34,892 bases of DNA. Source: Streptomyces griseoaurantiacus (lineage in GTDB: Bacteria > Actinomycetota > Actinomycetes > Streptomycetales > Streptomycetaceae). The translations under genes were made by a program, and so were the position numbers. Where the stretch lies: contig BNBP01000075.1 in assembly GCA_014656015.1 (NCBI GenBank), positions 1-34,892 on the forward strand, given 5' to 3'. Below are positions 9,498 to 19,164 of the stretch, piece after piece. Under the pieces are notes generated by a model. The model was not told the DNA's origin, ran no database searches, and was given only the letters and a program-made list of their open reading frames with translations. Within the stretch, counting starts at the first letter, position 1. The number at the start of each line of letters is the position of its first letter.

Positions 9498-10322
9498 ATG
9501 GCCGCCACCACTCCCACCTGGGACCCGGACCAGTACCTGCGGCACGCCGGGCACCGCGCCCGCCCCTTCGCCGACCTCCTCGCCCGCGTCCCCCGCCTCC
9601 CCGGCAGCCCGCCGCGCATCGCTGACCTCGGCTGCGGCCCCGGCAACGTCACCGTGCTGCTCGCCGAGCGCTGGCCCACCGCGCGCATCACCGGCTACGA
9701 CAACTCCGCCGAGATGCTGGACGCGGCCACCGTCGCCCACTCCGGGCCCACCCCCGGCGGCGGCCTGCTCGACTTCGCCCACGCCGACGCCCGGACCTGG
9801 ACGCCCCCGGACCCCTGCGACCTGCTGCTGAGCAACGCCACCCTGCAGTGGGTGCCGGGCCACCTGAACGCCTTCCCGCGCTGGATCGGGGCCCTCGCCC
9901 CCGGCGGCACCCTCGCCTTCCAGGTCCCGGGCAACTTCGACGCCCCCAGCCACCGGCTGATGCGCGAACTCGCCGCCTCCCCGCGCTGGCGCGGTCGCCT
10001 CGACGGCGTCCTGCGGCACGCCGACGCGGTGCACACCCCCGCCGCCTATCTGGAGGCGCTGACGGGCCTCGGCTGCGCGGCCGACGTGTGGGAGACGACG
10101 TACCAGCACCTGCTGACCGGCGAGGACCCGGTCCTCGACTGGGTCAGGGGCACCGGTCTGCGCCCGGTCCTCACCGCCCTCGGCGACGACCCCGAGGCCC
10201 GCGAGGCCTTCGTCGAGGAGTACCGCGCCGCCCTGCGCACGGCCTACCCCGCCACCGCGCACGGCACCGTCTTCCCCTTCCGCCGGATCTTCGCGGTGGC
10301 GCGCAGGCCGGAGGGGCACTGA
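9498..10322 (+). CDS. tam: Trans-aconitate 2-methyltransferase (Tam-like)
   Basis: A 274-residue class I SAM-dependent methyltransferase. The family methylates trans-aconitate, a spontaneous and toxic by-product of the citric acid cycle that inhibits aconitase. The N-terminal WDPDQYLRHAGHRARPFADL is characteristic of Tam. The SAM-binding loop IADLGCGPGNVT lies near residues 41-52, followed by the acidic GYDNSAEML and the post-II motif DLLLSNATLQWV. The frame is open to 9306, but ATG 9498 has GGAGGA at 9484-9489 and begins exactly at the family N-terminus. A MarR regulator is divergent, with an operator between them. The VOC gene follows after a 43-base gap and may be co-transcribed. Confidence 0.86.
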   Translation: MAATTPTWDPDQYLRHAGHRARPFADLLARVPRLPGSPPRIADLGCGPGNVTVLLAERWPTARITGYDNSAEMLDAATVAHSGPTPGGGLLDFAHADARTWTPPDPCDLLLSNATLQWVPGHLNAFPRWIGALAPGGTLAFQVPGNFDAPSHRLMRELAASPRWRGRLDGVLRHADAVHTPAAYLEALTGLGCAADVWETTYQHLLTGEDPVLDWVRGTGLRPVLTALGDDPEAREAFVEEYRAALRTAYPATAHGTVFPFRRIFAVARRPEGH

Positions 10323-10365
10323 TGCCGGCGCGCACCGCGGTGGGCCACAGGCCGGGAGGGCGCTG

Positions 10366-10797
10366 ATGCTCGCCGCCCTCGACCACGTCCAGCTCGCCGC
10401 GCCGCCCGGCTCCGAGGACCGGCTGCGCGCCTACTACTCCGGCGTGCTCGGCATGACGGAGGTACCCAAGCCGCCGGTGCTCGCCGCCCGCGGCGGTTGC
10501 TGGTTCGAGGCCGGCACCGTCCGCCTCCACCTGGGTGTCGAGGAGGACTTCCGCCCCGCCCGCAAGGCCCACCCCGGGCTGCGCGTCACCGGCATCGCGG
10601 CGTACGCGGCCCGGCTCGCCGCCCGCGGCGCCCCGGTCACCTGGGACGACACCCTCCCCGGCCATCGCCGCTTCTACAGCGAGGACCCGGTCGGCAACCG
10701 GCTGGAGTTCCTGGAACCGACGGCGCCGGGCCCCTCACCGCTCGCGGCAGACGCACCCCACCCCTCCGTCGGCACCACCACAGGCAATCAGCCATAG
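10366..10797 (+). CDS. VOC (glyoxalase/dioxygenase-fold) protein
   Basis: A 143-residue single-domain member of the vicinal oxygen chelate superfamily, with two beta-alpha-beta-beta-beta modules. It opens with LDHVQLAAPPG, giving the usual first metal-ligand His7, and ends the fold with FYSEDPVGNRLEFLEP, whose final Glu is the usual last ligand. VRLHLGVEED near residue 52 may give the middle His. The roughly 25-residue tail is disordered. ATG 10366 follows GGGAGGG. Proteins of this type are often labelled glyoxalase or bleomycin resistance, but the substrate cannot be assigned. It probably shares the methyltransferase transcript. Confidence 0.8.
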   Translation: MLAALDHVQLAAPPGSEDRLRAYYSGVLGMTEVPKPPVLAARGGCWFEAGTVRLHLGVEEDFRPARKAHPGLRVTGIAAYAARLAARGAPVTWDDTLPGHRRFYSEDPVGNRLEFLEPTAPGPSPLAADAPHPSVGTTTGNQP

Positions 10798-10978
10798 ATC
10801 GTTCTCATCTGGTCGAATCAGGCGACACAAAGGCCGCCAATCGCCGCTTCGTGATCGTTCGGCTCATAGGCTCCTCCCGACCCGTTCACTGCTCATCCAT
10901 CGCTTCCGCACGGTTTCCGCCACGTTCGAGCGTGTACGCGGGGTGCGACCGGACGTGGCGGACGGTCCCGGGGGACCC

Positions 10979-13078
10979 ATGAAGATCGCCTTCCTGATCA
11001 ACAACGCGTACGGCATCGGCGGCACCATCCGTGCCACGGCCAATCTGTCCGGCGCCTTCGCCGAGCGGGGCCACGAGGTCGAGGTCGTCAGCGTCAATCG
11101 CCCCCAGGACGCGCCGCGGTTCGCGTTCGACCCGCGGGTGACGCTCACCCCGCTCGTCGACACCCGCGCCGGCTCCCCCGGTCACGAGGGCGGGCACGAG
11201 CTCACCCGCCGGCCCACCACGATGTTCGGGTACTCCCTCAGCGAGCCGCACACCGCGCTGCAGGACCACCGCATCGCCGAGCACCTCACCGGCACCGACG
11301 CCGACGTGGTCATCGCCACCCGCCCCGACCTCAACGGCTACCTCGCCCGCGACGGCCGGCACGGCCGCTTCCTCCGCCTCGGCCAGGAGCACCTCAGCCT
11401 CGCCGCCCACCGCGATCAGGTGCGAACCGACCAGAACGCGGCCGTACTCGGGCTCGACGCCTTCCTCACCGTCTCCGAGGCCGACGCCGCCGCCTACCGC
11501 GCCGCCCTCCCCCGGGCCCGTACGCGCATCCTGTGCATCCCCAACAGCGTGCCCACGCCCGACGTGGCCCCCGCCGGCCTCGACTCCCGGACGATCGTCG
11601 CCGCCGGGCGCCTCATCCCCGTCAAGCGCTACGACCGGCTCGTCACCGCCTTCGCCAAGGTCGCCGCCGAGCACCCCGACTGGACGCTGCGGCTGTACGG
11701 GCGGGGCGCCCAGAAGACCGCGTTACGCGAGCGGATCGACGAACTCGGCCTGTACGACCGGGCGTTCCTGATGGGGGCGGTCTCCCCGATCGAGACCGAG
11801 TGGGCCAAGGGCGCCGTCGCCGCCGTCTCCTCCGACATGGAGTCCTTCGGCATGACCATCGTCGAGGCCATGCACTGCGGGGTCCCCGTCGTCGCCACCG
11901 ACTGCCCGCACGGCCCCGCCGAGATCATCACCCACGAGCGGGACGGCCTGCTCACCCCGCTCTCCGGCGACGCCGACGCCCTCGCCGACGCCCTGAAACG
12001 CCTCATCGCCGACGAACCGCTGCGCCGCCGGCTCGGCGCGGCGGCCCGGGAGAAGGCCCGCACGTACGCGCCCGACGCCATCGCCGCGCGGTACGAGACG
12101 CTGTTCGAGGAGCTGACGCGGGCGCGCCGCAGGACGCTCTCGGGAGCCGCCTCGCGAGTACGGGAGCGGCTGGCGCGGGAGCGACGGGCCAGGGGACCGC
12201 GGGCCGGAGGCCGAGGTGCCTCGGCTCCCACGGCCCTCGCGCCCTCCTCCCCGCCGGGGCCCCTCGCCCTGTGTGCCACGGCGACCGCCGACGGCGGGCT
12301 GCTGGTACGGCCGGGGCCGGGCGGCCGGCTGCCCGGCGGCCCCCGCGAACTGCTGCTGCGGCTGCGCCACGACCCGGAGGGCCGCGAGCTCCGCGTGCCG
12401 GTGCCGGAGGGCGGGGCCGACCGGCGGGTCCCGTTGTCCCGAGCCGAGCACGTCCTGCCGGAGGGCCGCTGGGACTGCTACCTGGTGCCGGCCGGCGGCA
12501 CGGCGGCGAGGCGGTGGCGGATCACCGCCCGGATCGTCGAACAGGCCGCGCTGCTCGGACGGGAGCCGGACGTCGGCCCGCACGGGGTGAGTTCCTGGAT
12601 CCCGTACACCACCACCGACGGCTTCCTCGCCCTGCGCACCTGGCTGCGGCCCGCGCACGCCGAGGTCGAACGGATCCACGTCGGCAGGGACGACCAGGAG
12701 GCGCTGACGGTGACGGCCACGCTGTACGGGACGGAGGCGGTGCCGCCGCGGGACGCGCGGGTCACCGCGACGACGCGTTCGGGAAGGGCGCCGGAGATCG
12801 TGGTCCCCGCGCGTCCGACCGCCGGCGCCGGTTTCACCTTCGTCCTCCCCTACGCGGAACCGGTCCACCGCGGCACCGGCGAGGACGAGCCGTGGGACCT
12901 GCGGCTGACGGGCCCCGGCCTGCCGGCGCCGGTACCGCTCGGCCGGATCGGCGGGGACGTCGCCGACCGGAGGAGAACGGACGTCCTGCCGGCGACCACG
13001 GTGGGCGGCCACCGGGTGCAGCCCTGCTTCACGGCGGACAACGCACTGACGCTGAGCGTGCGCCCGGAGACCGCGTAA
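10979..13078 (+). CDS. GT4 glycosyltransferase with C-terminal beta domain
   Basis: A 699-residue retaining glycosyltransferase, probably acting on a cell-surface polymer at the inner face of the membrane. The GT-B catalytic part covers about residues 1-385. It opens with MKIAFLINNAYGIGGTIRAT (donor/acceptor loop), then VAAGRLIPVKRYDRL, and the E-x7-E motif lies in ESFGMTIVEAMHCGVPVV. An Arg/Ala-rich linker (about 385-420) joins a roughly 270-residue beta-strand-rich C-terminal region with repeated strand patterns and no recognisable catalytic motif. Comparable two-part proteins occur in actinobacterial teichoic-acid-type loci, and I suspect that role. The frame is open upstream to 10535, but ATG 10979 follows GGGGGA and is the natural family start. 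The 181 bases before it hold no gene. Confidence 0.85.
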   Translation: MKIAFLINNAYGIGGTIRATANLSGAFAERGHEVEVVSVNRPQDAPRFAFDPRVTLTPLVDTRAGSPGHEGGHELTRRPTTMFGYSLSEPHTALQDHRIAEHLTGTDADVVIATRPDLNGYLARDGRHGRFLRLGQEHLSLAAHRDQVRTDQNAAVLGLDAFLTVSEADAAAYRAALPRARTRILCIPNSVPTPDVAPAGLDSRTIVAAGRLIPVKRYDRLVTAFAKVAAEHPDWTLRLYGRGAQKTALRERIDELGLYDRAFLMGAVSPIETEWAKGAVAAVSSDMESFGMTIVEAMHCGVPVVATDCPHGPAEIITHERDGLLTPLSGDADALADALKRLIADEPLRRRLGAAAREKARTYAPDAIAARYETLFEELTRARRRTLSGAASRVRERLARERRARGPRAGGRGASAPTALAPSSPPGPLALCATATADGGLLVRPGPGGRLPGGPRELLLRLRHDPEGRELRVPVPEGGADRRVPLSRAEHVLPEGRWDCYLVPAGGTAARRWRITARIVEQAALLGREPDVGPHGVSSWIPYTTTDGFLALRTWLRPAHAEVERIHVGRDDQEALTVTATLYGTEAVPPRDARVTATTRSGRAPEIVVPARPTAGAGFTFVLPYAEPVHRGTGEDEPWDLRLTGPGLPAPVPLGRIGGDVADRRRTDVLPATTVGGHRVQPCFTADNALTLSVRPETA

Positions 13079-13108
13079 CGCCCGCTCGCGGGCGGAGGTG
13101 CCGACGAC

Positions 13109-13207
13109 TACGGCAACGGCAACGGCAACGACGGTTACGGCGACGACGGTTACGGCGACGGCGGTTACGGCGACGACGGTTACGGCAACGGCGGTCACGG
13201 CAACGAA
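13109..13207 (+). repeat. 15-bp tandem repeat coding GYGDD pentapeptides
   Basis: Three GGCAAC hexamers at 13112-13129 lead into five 15-bp units of GGTTACGGCGACGAC type (13133-13207). In the frame shared by the upstream glycosyltransferase and the downstream ALF protein they read Gly-Tyr-Gly-Asp/Asn-Asp/Gly. That frame has no stop between the glycosyltransferase TAA (13076-13078) and the ALF start (13334). There is no start codon with a ribosome site for it. The rest of 13079-13333 shows nothing except the AAGGTGG ribosome site at 13318-13324. Confidence 0.7.
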
Positions 13208-13333
13208 GGACCGGCGAACACTGCGCACTCCGGGCAATGCCCACTGTCAGACCCGCCTGCCACACTCCTCCCGTCGCGTCCCACCGGACGGTACGCGCCC
13301 CGACACCCCACTACACCAAGGTGGTTCGACTCC

Positions 13334-13939
13334 GTGAGACTGACCCGTGTGACGCTCGCCGTGGCCGCCGGCGCCCTCGCCCCCGCCCTGCTGCTCTCCA
13401 CCCCGTCCTTCGCCGCCGGCGCCACCACCGCCCCGGCGGCCACCGCCTCGGACACGACCCCGGGCGACGGGTCCCCCTACGACGACATGGACATCCACGA
13501 CCTGCGCATCGCCGTCCTGCGCATCCTCGCCGACCCGGACAGCGGCAAGCGCGTCACCAAGGAGGCCAACGCCCTCCTCGACAACGGCACGGAGGAGGAC
13601 CTGCGGACCTGGCTGGAGACCGGCTACCGGCTCGCTCGGTTCGAGGACGACCAGGTCGCCATTTTCACCATCCTCGCCAAGCCGTCCTCCGGCAAGGGCG
13701 TCTACCGCGAGGCCACCGAGGCGCTGGAGGCCGGCACCCCCGAGGCCGCCCGCGCGTTCCTGGAGACCGGCTACCGCCTGGCCCAGGCCGAGGACGACAG
13801 CGTCGCCATCGTCCGCATGCTGACCGACCCGGACCTCACCCCCGCCATGCGCGCCGCGATCAACGCGGTCCTGGACGACGGCACCCCGGAGGCCCTGCGC
13901 CACTTCCTGGAGGTCGGCCAGTACGAGGTCGACGGCTGA
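13334..13939 (+). CDS. Secreted ALF-repeat protein
   Basis: A 201-residue exported protein. The signal peptide is clear: RLTR basic start, hydrophobic core VTLAVAAGALAPALLLS, and likely cleavage after SFAAG or nearby. A Thr/Ala/Pro-rich spacer follows. Three roughly 48-residue repeats then fill residues 57 to the end. Each has the pattern VAI-x-x-ILA-x-P-x-SGK, EA, L-x-x-GTPE-x-x-R-x-FLETGYRLA, and the third is degenerate. This is the ALF short-repeat family of Streptomyces, whose function is unknown. GTG 13334 follows AAGGTGG. It is convergent to galK, with a shared terminator. It may be co-expressed with the glycosyltransferase, but a 255-base gap leaves room for its own promoter. Confidence 0.85.
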   Translation: MRLTRVTLAVAAGALAPALLLSTPSFAAGATTAPAATASDTTPGDGSPYDDMDIHDLRIAVLRILADPDSGKRVTKEANALLDNGTEEDLRTWLETGYRLARFEDDQVAIFTILAKPSSGKGVYREATEALEAGTPEAARAFLETGYRLAQAEDDSVAIVRMLTDPDLTPAMRAAINAVLDDGTPEALRHFLEVGQYEVDG

Positions 13940-13943
13940 GCAA

Positions 13944-13980
13944 CCGGCCACCCCGGGCGCCGCGCGCCCGGGGCGGCCGG
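13944..13980. terminator. Bidirectional terminator, ALF gene / galK
   Basis: Arms CCGGCC (13944-13949) plus CCCCGGGCGC (13951-13960) pair with GCGCCCGGGG (13964-13973) plus GGCCGG (13975-13980). There is a single A/C mismatch and a 3-base loop. It lies between the two convergent genes and should stop transcription from both. Confidence 0.9.
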
Positions 13981-14001
13981 GCCCCCCTGTGCGAATACGG
14001 G

Positions 14002-15174
<1,173 letters not shown>

Positions 15175-15236
15175 GCCCTGTTCCTGACCCTTCGCTACCA
15201 CTCTTTTGCGGCGTACGCGCCGACTGTACGTGCGTG

Positions 15237-16217
15237 TTATTCGGCTTCGCGCGCCTGGGCGAACCGCCAGGCGTCGGCGACGATCCCCGCGAGGTCCGCG
15301 CGGGACGGGTTCCAGCCCAGTTTCTGCCGGGCCGTGTCCGCCGAGGCGACCAGGACGGCCGGGTCGCCGCCGCGGCGCGGGGCCACGACCTCGGGGACGG
15401 GGTGGCCGGTGACCTGCCGCACGGTCTCGACGACCTCGCGGACGGAGAAGCCGTTGCCGTTGCCGAGGTTGCAGATCAGGTGCTCGCCGGGCACGGCGGC
15501 GGTGAGGGCGAGGAGGTGGGCCTCGGCGAGGTCGGCGACGTGGATGTAGTCGCGCACGCAGGTCCCGTCGGGTGTCGGGTAGTCGTCGCCGAAGACGGAG
15601 ATCGCCTCGCGACGGCCCTGCGCGACCTGGAGGACGAGCGGGATGAGGTGCGACTCGGGGTCGTGCCGTTCCCCGTAGGTGGCGCCGGAGGAGGTGGCGT
15701 AGGCGCCGGCGACGTTGAAGTAGCGCAGGGAGACCGCGCCCAGGCCGTGGGCCGCCGCCTCGCCGCTGATCATGTGGTCGACGGCGAGCTTGGAGGCCCC
15801 GTAGGGGTTGGTGGGCTTCGTCGGCGCGGTCTCCACGATGGGGACCTGCTCGGGCTCGCCGTACGTGGCCGCCGTCGAGGAGAAGACGAGGGTGCGCACC
15901 CCCGTCTCGCGCATCGCGGCGAGCAGCGCCATGGTGCCGCCGACGTTGTTCTCCCAGTACTTCTCCGGCTTCACGACCGACTCGCCGACCTGCGAGAACG
16001 CGGCGAAGTGCAGGACGGCGTCGAAGGAGGCGTCGAGCCATTTGGCGGCGTCGCGGATGTCGCCCTCGACGAACGTGGCGCCCGTGGGGACGCCCTCGCG
16101 GAAGCCGGTGGAGAGGTTGTCCAGGACGACCACCTCGTGTCCGGCCTCCAGCAGGTGCTGGGCGACCACGCTGCCGACATAGCCGGCCCCGCCGGTGACC
16201 AGGTACTTACCGCTCAT
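15237..16217 (-). CDS. galE: UDP-glucose 4-epimerase
   Basis: Interconverts UDP-galactose and UDP-glucose with bound NAD. The 326-residue protein is an extended short-chain dehydrogenase: the Rossmann loop VTGGAGYVGSVV is at residues 7-18, Ser/Thr of SSTAATYGEP is at the active site, and the catalytic Tyr-x3-Lys is in NPYGASKLAVDHM. The C-terminal substrate part includes RYFNVAGA and the DGTCVRDYIHVADLA signature. ATG 16217 overlaps the galT stop (ATGA, 16214-16217), so translation is coupled. In S. lividans a second, constitutive promoter serves galE and galK; I cannot locate it by eye here. Confidence 0.96.
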   Translation of the reverse strand: MSGKYLVTGGAGYVGSVVAQHLLEAGHEVVVLDNLSTGFREGVPTGATFVEGDIRDAAKWLDASFDAVLHFAAFSQVGESVVKPEKYWENNVGGTMALLAAMRETGVRTLVFSSTAATYGEPEQVPIVETAPTKPTNPYGASKLAVDHMISGEAAAHGLGAVSLRYFNVAGAYATSSGATYGERHDPESHLIPLVLQVAQGRREAISVFGDDYPTPDGTCVRDYIHVADLAEAHLLALTAAVPGEHLICNLGNGNGFSVREVVETVRQVTGHPVPEVVAPRRGGDPAVLVASADTARQKLGWNPSRADLAGIVADAWRFAQAREAE

Positions 16218-17299
16218 GTGCTCGCTACCTCCCGAAGTCGGCGGGCCGCGGCCTCCGGCGGCACGTCGTTGATGAACACGTTCATGCCGGATTCGGAACC
16301 GGCGAGGAACTTCAGCTTTCCGGCGGTGCGGCGGATGGTGAAGAGTTCGAGGTGGAGGGCGAAGTCGTCCCGCCCGACACCCTCGAACTCGTCCCAAGGG
16401 CCGAACGGCGCCTGGTGCCAGGCCGCGATGTACGGGGTGCGCGACTCGCCCACGGTGCCTCCCCTTCCGTCCCCCCCGTCGAAGATCCGGTCGAAGCGCC
16501 GCAGCAGCTCCAGGTAGACCCGGGGGAACTCGGCGCGCGCCGCCTCGTCGAGCCCGAGCAGGTCCGGCACCCGGCGGCGCGGATAGAGGTGAACCTCGTA
16601 GGGCCAGTGGGCCGCGTAGGGCACGAAGGCCACCCAGTGCTCGGTCTCCAGGACGACCCGCTCACCTGCGGTCTCCCGCTCCACGACGAGGTCGAAGAGG
16701 TTCTCCCCGCCACTGGCCTGCTTGTGCTGGGCGAGCGAACGGAGCATCAGGGCGGTGCGGGGCGTGGTGAACGGGTAGGCGTAGATCTGCCCGTGCGGGT
16801 GACCCAGCGTCACCCCGATCTCGGCGCCGCGGTTCTCGAAGCAGAAGACCTGCTGGACGGAGGGCAGATGGGACAGTTCGGCGGTGCGGTCGGTCCACGC
16901 CTCCAGGACCAGTCCCGCCTGCTCCTCGGTCAGGTCGGCGAAGGACGCGTCGTGGTCCGAGGTGAAGCAGACGACCTCGCAGCGTCCGGAGTCGCCGGCC
17001 AGCGAGGGGAAGCGGTTCTCGAAGACGACGACGTCGTAGGAGGAGTCCGGGATCTCGCTGAGCCGCCCGTCCCGGGAGGGGCACAGCGGGCATTCGTCGG
17101 CGGGCGGGTGGTAGGTGCGGCCCTGCCGGTGGGAGGCGACGGCGACCGCGTCGCCGAGCAGCATGTCGTGGCGGATCTCGGACGTGGTGACGGTGCGCTC
17201 CAGCGGGCGCCGGTCCACGGCGTCGCGCACGGTGTCGTCACGCAGGTCGTAGTAGATCAGCTCACGCCCGTCGGCCAGCCGGGTCGAGGTCTTCTTCAC
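16214..17299 (-). CDS. galT: Galactose-1-phosphate uridylyltransferase
   Basis: Transfers UMP from UDP-glucose to galactose-1-phosphate through a uridylyl-histidine. The active-site HPH lies in LGHPHGQIYAYP near residue 188. The zinc pair CPLC and the motif VVFENRFPSL lie in the N-terminal half. The C-terminal domain has SGGENLFDLVV, YAAHWPYEVHLYP and, near the end, SGMNVFIN. The 361 residues from GTG 17299 fit the family. An in-frame ATG at 17335 would add 12 residues and cannot be excluded, since neither start has a strong ribosome site. It is the first gene of the operon, divergent from the symporter. Confidence 0.94.
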   Translation of the reverse strand: MKKTSTRLADGRELIYYDLRDDTVRDAVDRRPLERTVTTSEIRHDMLLGDAVAVASHRQGRTYHPPADECPLCPSRDGRLSEIPDSSYDVVVFENRFPSLAGDSGRCEVVCFTSDHDASFADLTEEQAGLVLEAWTDRTAELSHLPSVQQVFCFENRGAEIGVTLGHPHGQIYAYPFTTPRTALMLRSLAQHKQASGGENLFDLVVERETAGERVVLETEHWVAFVPYAAHWPYEVHLYPRRRVPDLLGLDEAARAEFPRVYLELLRRFDRIFDGGDGRGGTVGESRTPYIAAWHQAPFGPWDEFEGVGRDDFALHLELFTIRRTAGKLKFLAGSESGMNVFINDVPPEAAARRLREVAST

Positions 17300-17463
17300 T
17301 GCGCCATACCCCAATCTTCCAACAGAACCCAACATAACAAACCACGCCACTCCCCGGACGTCAACATCACAACCCCACAAAAGCGATCACTCGCGAGGTT
17401 CACCCCCTGACCGCGGAGGCGTGGATTCCGTCCGGATCGGTTCACGCGACGAATCGAGTACAC
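17300..17463. promoter_or_regulatory. Divergent gal/symporter control region
   Basis: This gap of 164 bases must hold the galT promoter (the counterpart of galP1 of S. lividans) and the symporter promoter. The part nearest galT is AT-rich for this genome. Two direct copies of CAACAT(A/C)ACAA(A/C) occur at 17330-17341 and 17362-17373, 32 bases apart, about three helical turns. They are candidate sites for the galactose-responsive regulator, which is not encoded in this window. Confidence 0.6.
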
Positions 17464-19143
17464 ATGCGAACCCCCACACACCTGGCAGCCGAACTGCGGC
17501 TCCCCACCAACTGGCTCGACTACACGATCCTCGGGATCTACTTCGTGGTCGTGCTCGGCATCGGCTTCGCGGCCCGCCGCTCGGTGAAGACCAGTCTCGA
17601 CTTCTTCCTGTCCGGGCGCTCCCTGCCCGCCTGGATCACCGGCCTGGCGTTCATCTCGGCCAACCTGGCCGCCACCGAGATCCTCGGCATGGCCGCCAAC
17701 AGCGCCCAGTACGGCGTGTACACCGTGCACTGGTACTGGATCGGGGCCATCCCGGCCATGGTCTTCCTCGGCCTGGTGATGATGCCCTTCTACTACGGCT
17801 CGAAGGTCCGCTCCGTCCCCGAGTTCCTGCTGCTCCGCTTCGACAAGTGGGCCCACCTGCTCAGCGCGCTCCTGTTCGCCTTCGCGGCGCTCCTGATCGC
17901 GGGCGTCAACCTCTACGCCCTGTCGATCGTCGTCGAGGCGCTGCTGGGCTGGCCGAAGTGGGTGGCGATCCTCGTCGCCGGCGCCTTCGTGCTCGGATAC
18001 ATCACCCTGGGCGGCCTGTCCTCCGCGATCTACAACGAGGTGCTGCAGTTCTTCGTCATCCTCGCGGCCCTGATCCCGATCGCCGCGCTCGGCCTGAAGC
18101 GGGTCGGCGGCTGGGACGGCCTGACGGACTCCCTCACCGCCTCGCACGGGGACAACTTCGTCACCGCCTGGGGCGGCACCGGCATCGGCAGCGCCAACCC
18201 GCTCGGCGCGAACTGGCTGACCATCGTGCTGGGCCTCGGCTTCGTGCTCTCCTTCGGCTACTGGACGACCAACTTCGCCGAGGTGCAGCGCGCGCTGTCC
18301 GCGAAGAACCTGTCGGCCGGGCAGCGCACCCCGCTGATCGCCGCCTTCCCGAAGATCTTCATCGTCTTCCTGGTGATGATCCCCGGCCTGGTCGCCGCCG
18401 TCCTCGTGCCCAAGATCGGCACCTCCACGTCGGGCCTGCAGTACAACGACGCGATCCCCTACCTGATGCAGGAGCTGCTCCCCAACGGTGTGCTCGGCAT
18501 CGCGGTCACCGGGCTGCTCGCGGCGTTCATGGCCGGCATGGCGGCCAACGTGTCCTCCTTCAACACCGTGTTCACCACCGACATCTGGGGGCGGTACGTG
18601 GTGCGCGACCGCGAGGACGCCTACTACGTGCGGTTCGGCCGGCTGATCACCGTCATCGGGGTCGCGGTGTCCGTCGGCACGGCGTTCCTGGCCTCGTCGT
18701 TCTCCAACATCATGAGCTATCTGCAGACGCTGTTCTCCTTCTTCAACGTGCCGATGTTCGTCGTCTTCATCGTCGGCATGTTCTGGAAGCGGGCGTCCAT
18801 GAAGTCCGGGTTCTGGGGGCTGCTGGCCGGCACGACGGCCGCGATGGTCAACTACTTCGTCCTCTACAAGCAGGACATCGTCGGCATCCCCACCGACCAG
18901 GGCGCCAACTTCGTCTCCGCGATCGCCGGCTTCGTCGCCGGCGCGGTCGTGATGGTCGCCGTCACCCTGTTCACCGCGCCCAAGCCGGCCGAGGAACTCC
19001 AGGGCCTGGTCTACGGCACGCGCTCCCCCGGCATGGACGAGCCTCCCGCCAAGGGCGACGACGCGTGGTACCGGCGGCCGGCACTGCTCGGCTGGGGCGC
19101 GATCGTCCTGGCCGCCGCGTGCTACATCCCGTTCTCCATCTGA
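17464..19143 (+). CDS. Sodium/solute symporter, probable galactose importer
   Basis: A 559-residue member of the SSS (SGLT) family, importing a solute with Na+ across the cell membrane. About 14 hydrophobic segments are visible, from LDYTILGIYFVVVLGIGFAA onward. The family's LSGRSLPAWITGLAFISANL segment (residues 49-68) with its conserved Gly and Ser, and GLLAAFMAGMAANVSSFNTV near 352, form the sodium site region. The C-terminal end has one more helix after a polar stretch. It is divergent from galTEK, and the close SGLT type makes galactose or glucose the likely substrate; this is inference. A 21-base gap links it to the small membrane protein. The ribosome site is weak, so the ATG is chosen by family N-terminus. 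Confidence 0.9.
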   Translation: MRTPTHLAAELRLPTNWLDYTILGIYFVVVLGIGFAARRSVKTSLDFFLSGRSLPAWITGLAFISANLAATEILGMAANSAQYGVYTVHWYWIGAIPAMVFLGLVMMPFYYGSKVRSVPEFLLLRFDKWAHLLSALLFAFAALLIAGVNLYALSIVVEALLGWPKWVAILVAGAFVLGYITLGGLSSAIYNEVLQFFVILAALIPIAALGLKRVGGWDGLTDSLTASHGDNFVTAWGGTGIGSANPLGANWLTIVLGLGFVLSFGYWTTNFAEVQRALSAKNLSAGQRTPLIAAFPKIFIVFLVMIPGLVAAVLVPKIGTSTSGLQYNDAIPYLMQELLPNGVLGIAVTGLLAAFMAGMAANVSSFNTVFTTDIWGRYVVRDREDAYYVRFGRLITVIGVAVSVGTAFLASSFSNIMSYLQTLFSFFNVPMFVVFIVGMFWKRASMKSGFWGLLAGTTAAMVNYFVLYKQDIVGIPTDQGANFVSAIAGFVAGAVVMVAVTLFTAPKPAEELQGLVYGTRSPGMDEPPAKGDDAWYRRPALLGWGAIVLAAACYIPFSI

Positions 19144-19164
19144 GCGCCGAGGGGCTGAGACACC

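Noticed and set aside
13098..13337. GTG-started 79-codon frame of Thr-Ala-Thr-Val repeats over the tandem repeat
   Set aside because: It is a different frame of the 15-bp repeat, with no good ribosome site, and overlaps the ALF start.
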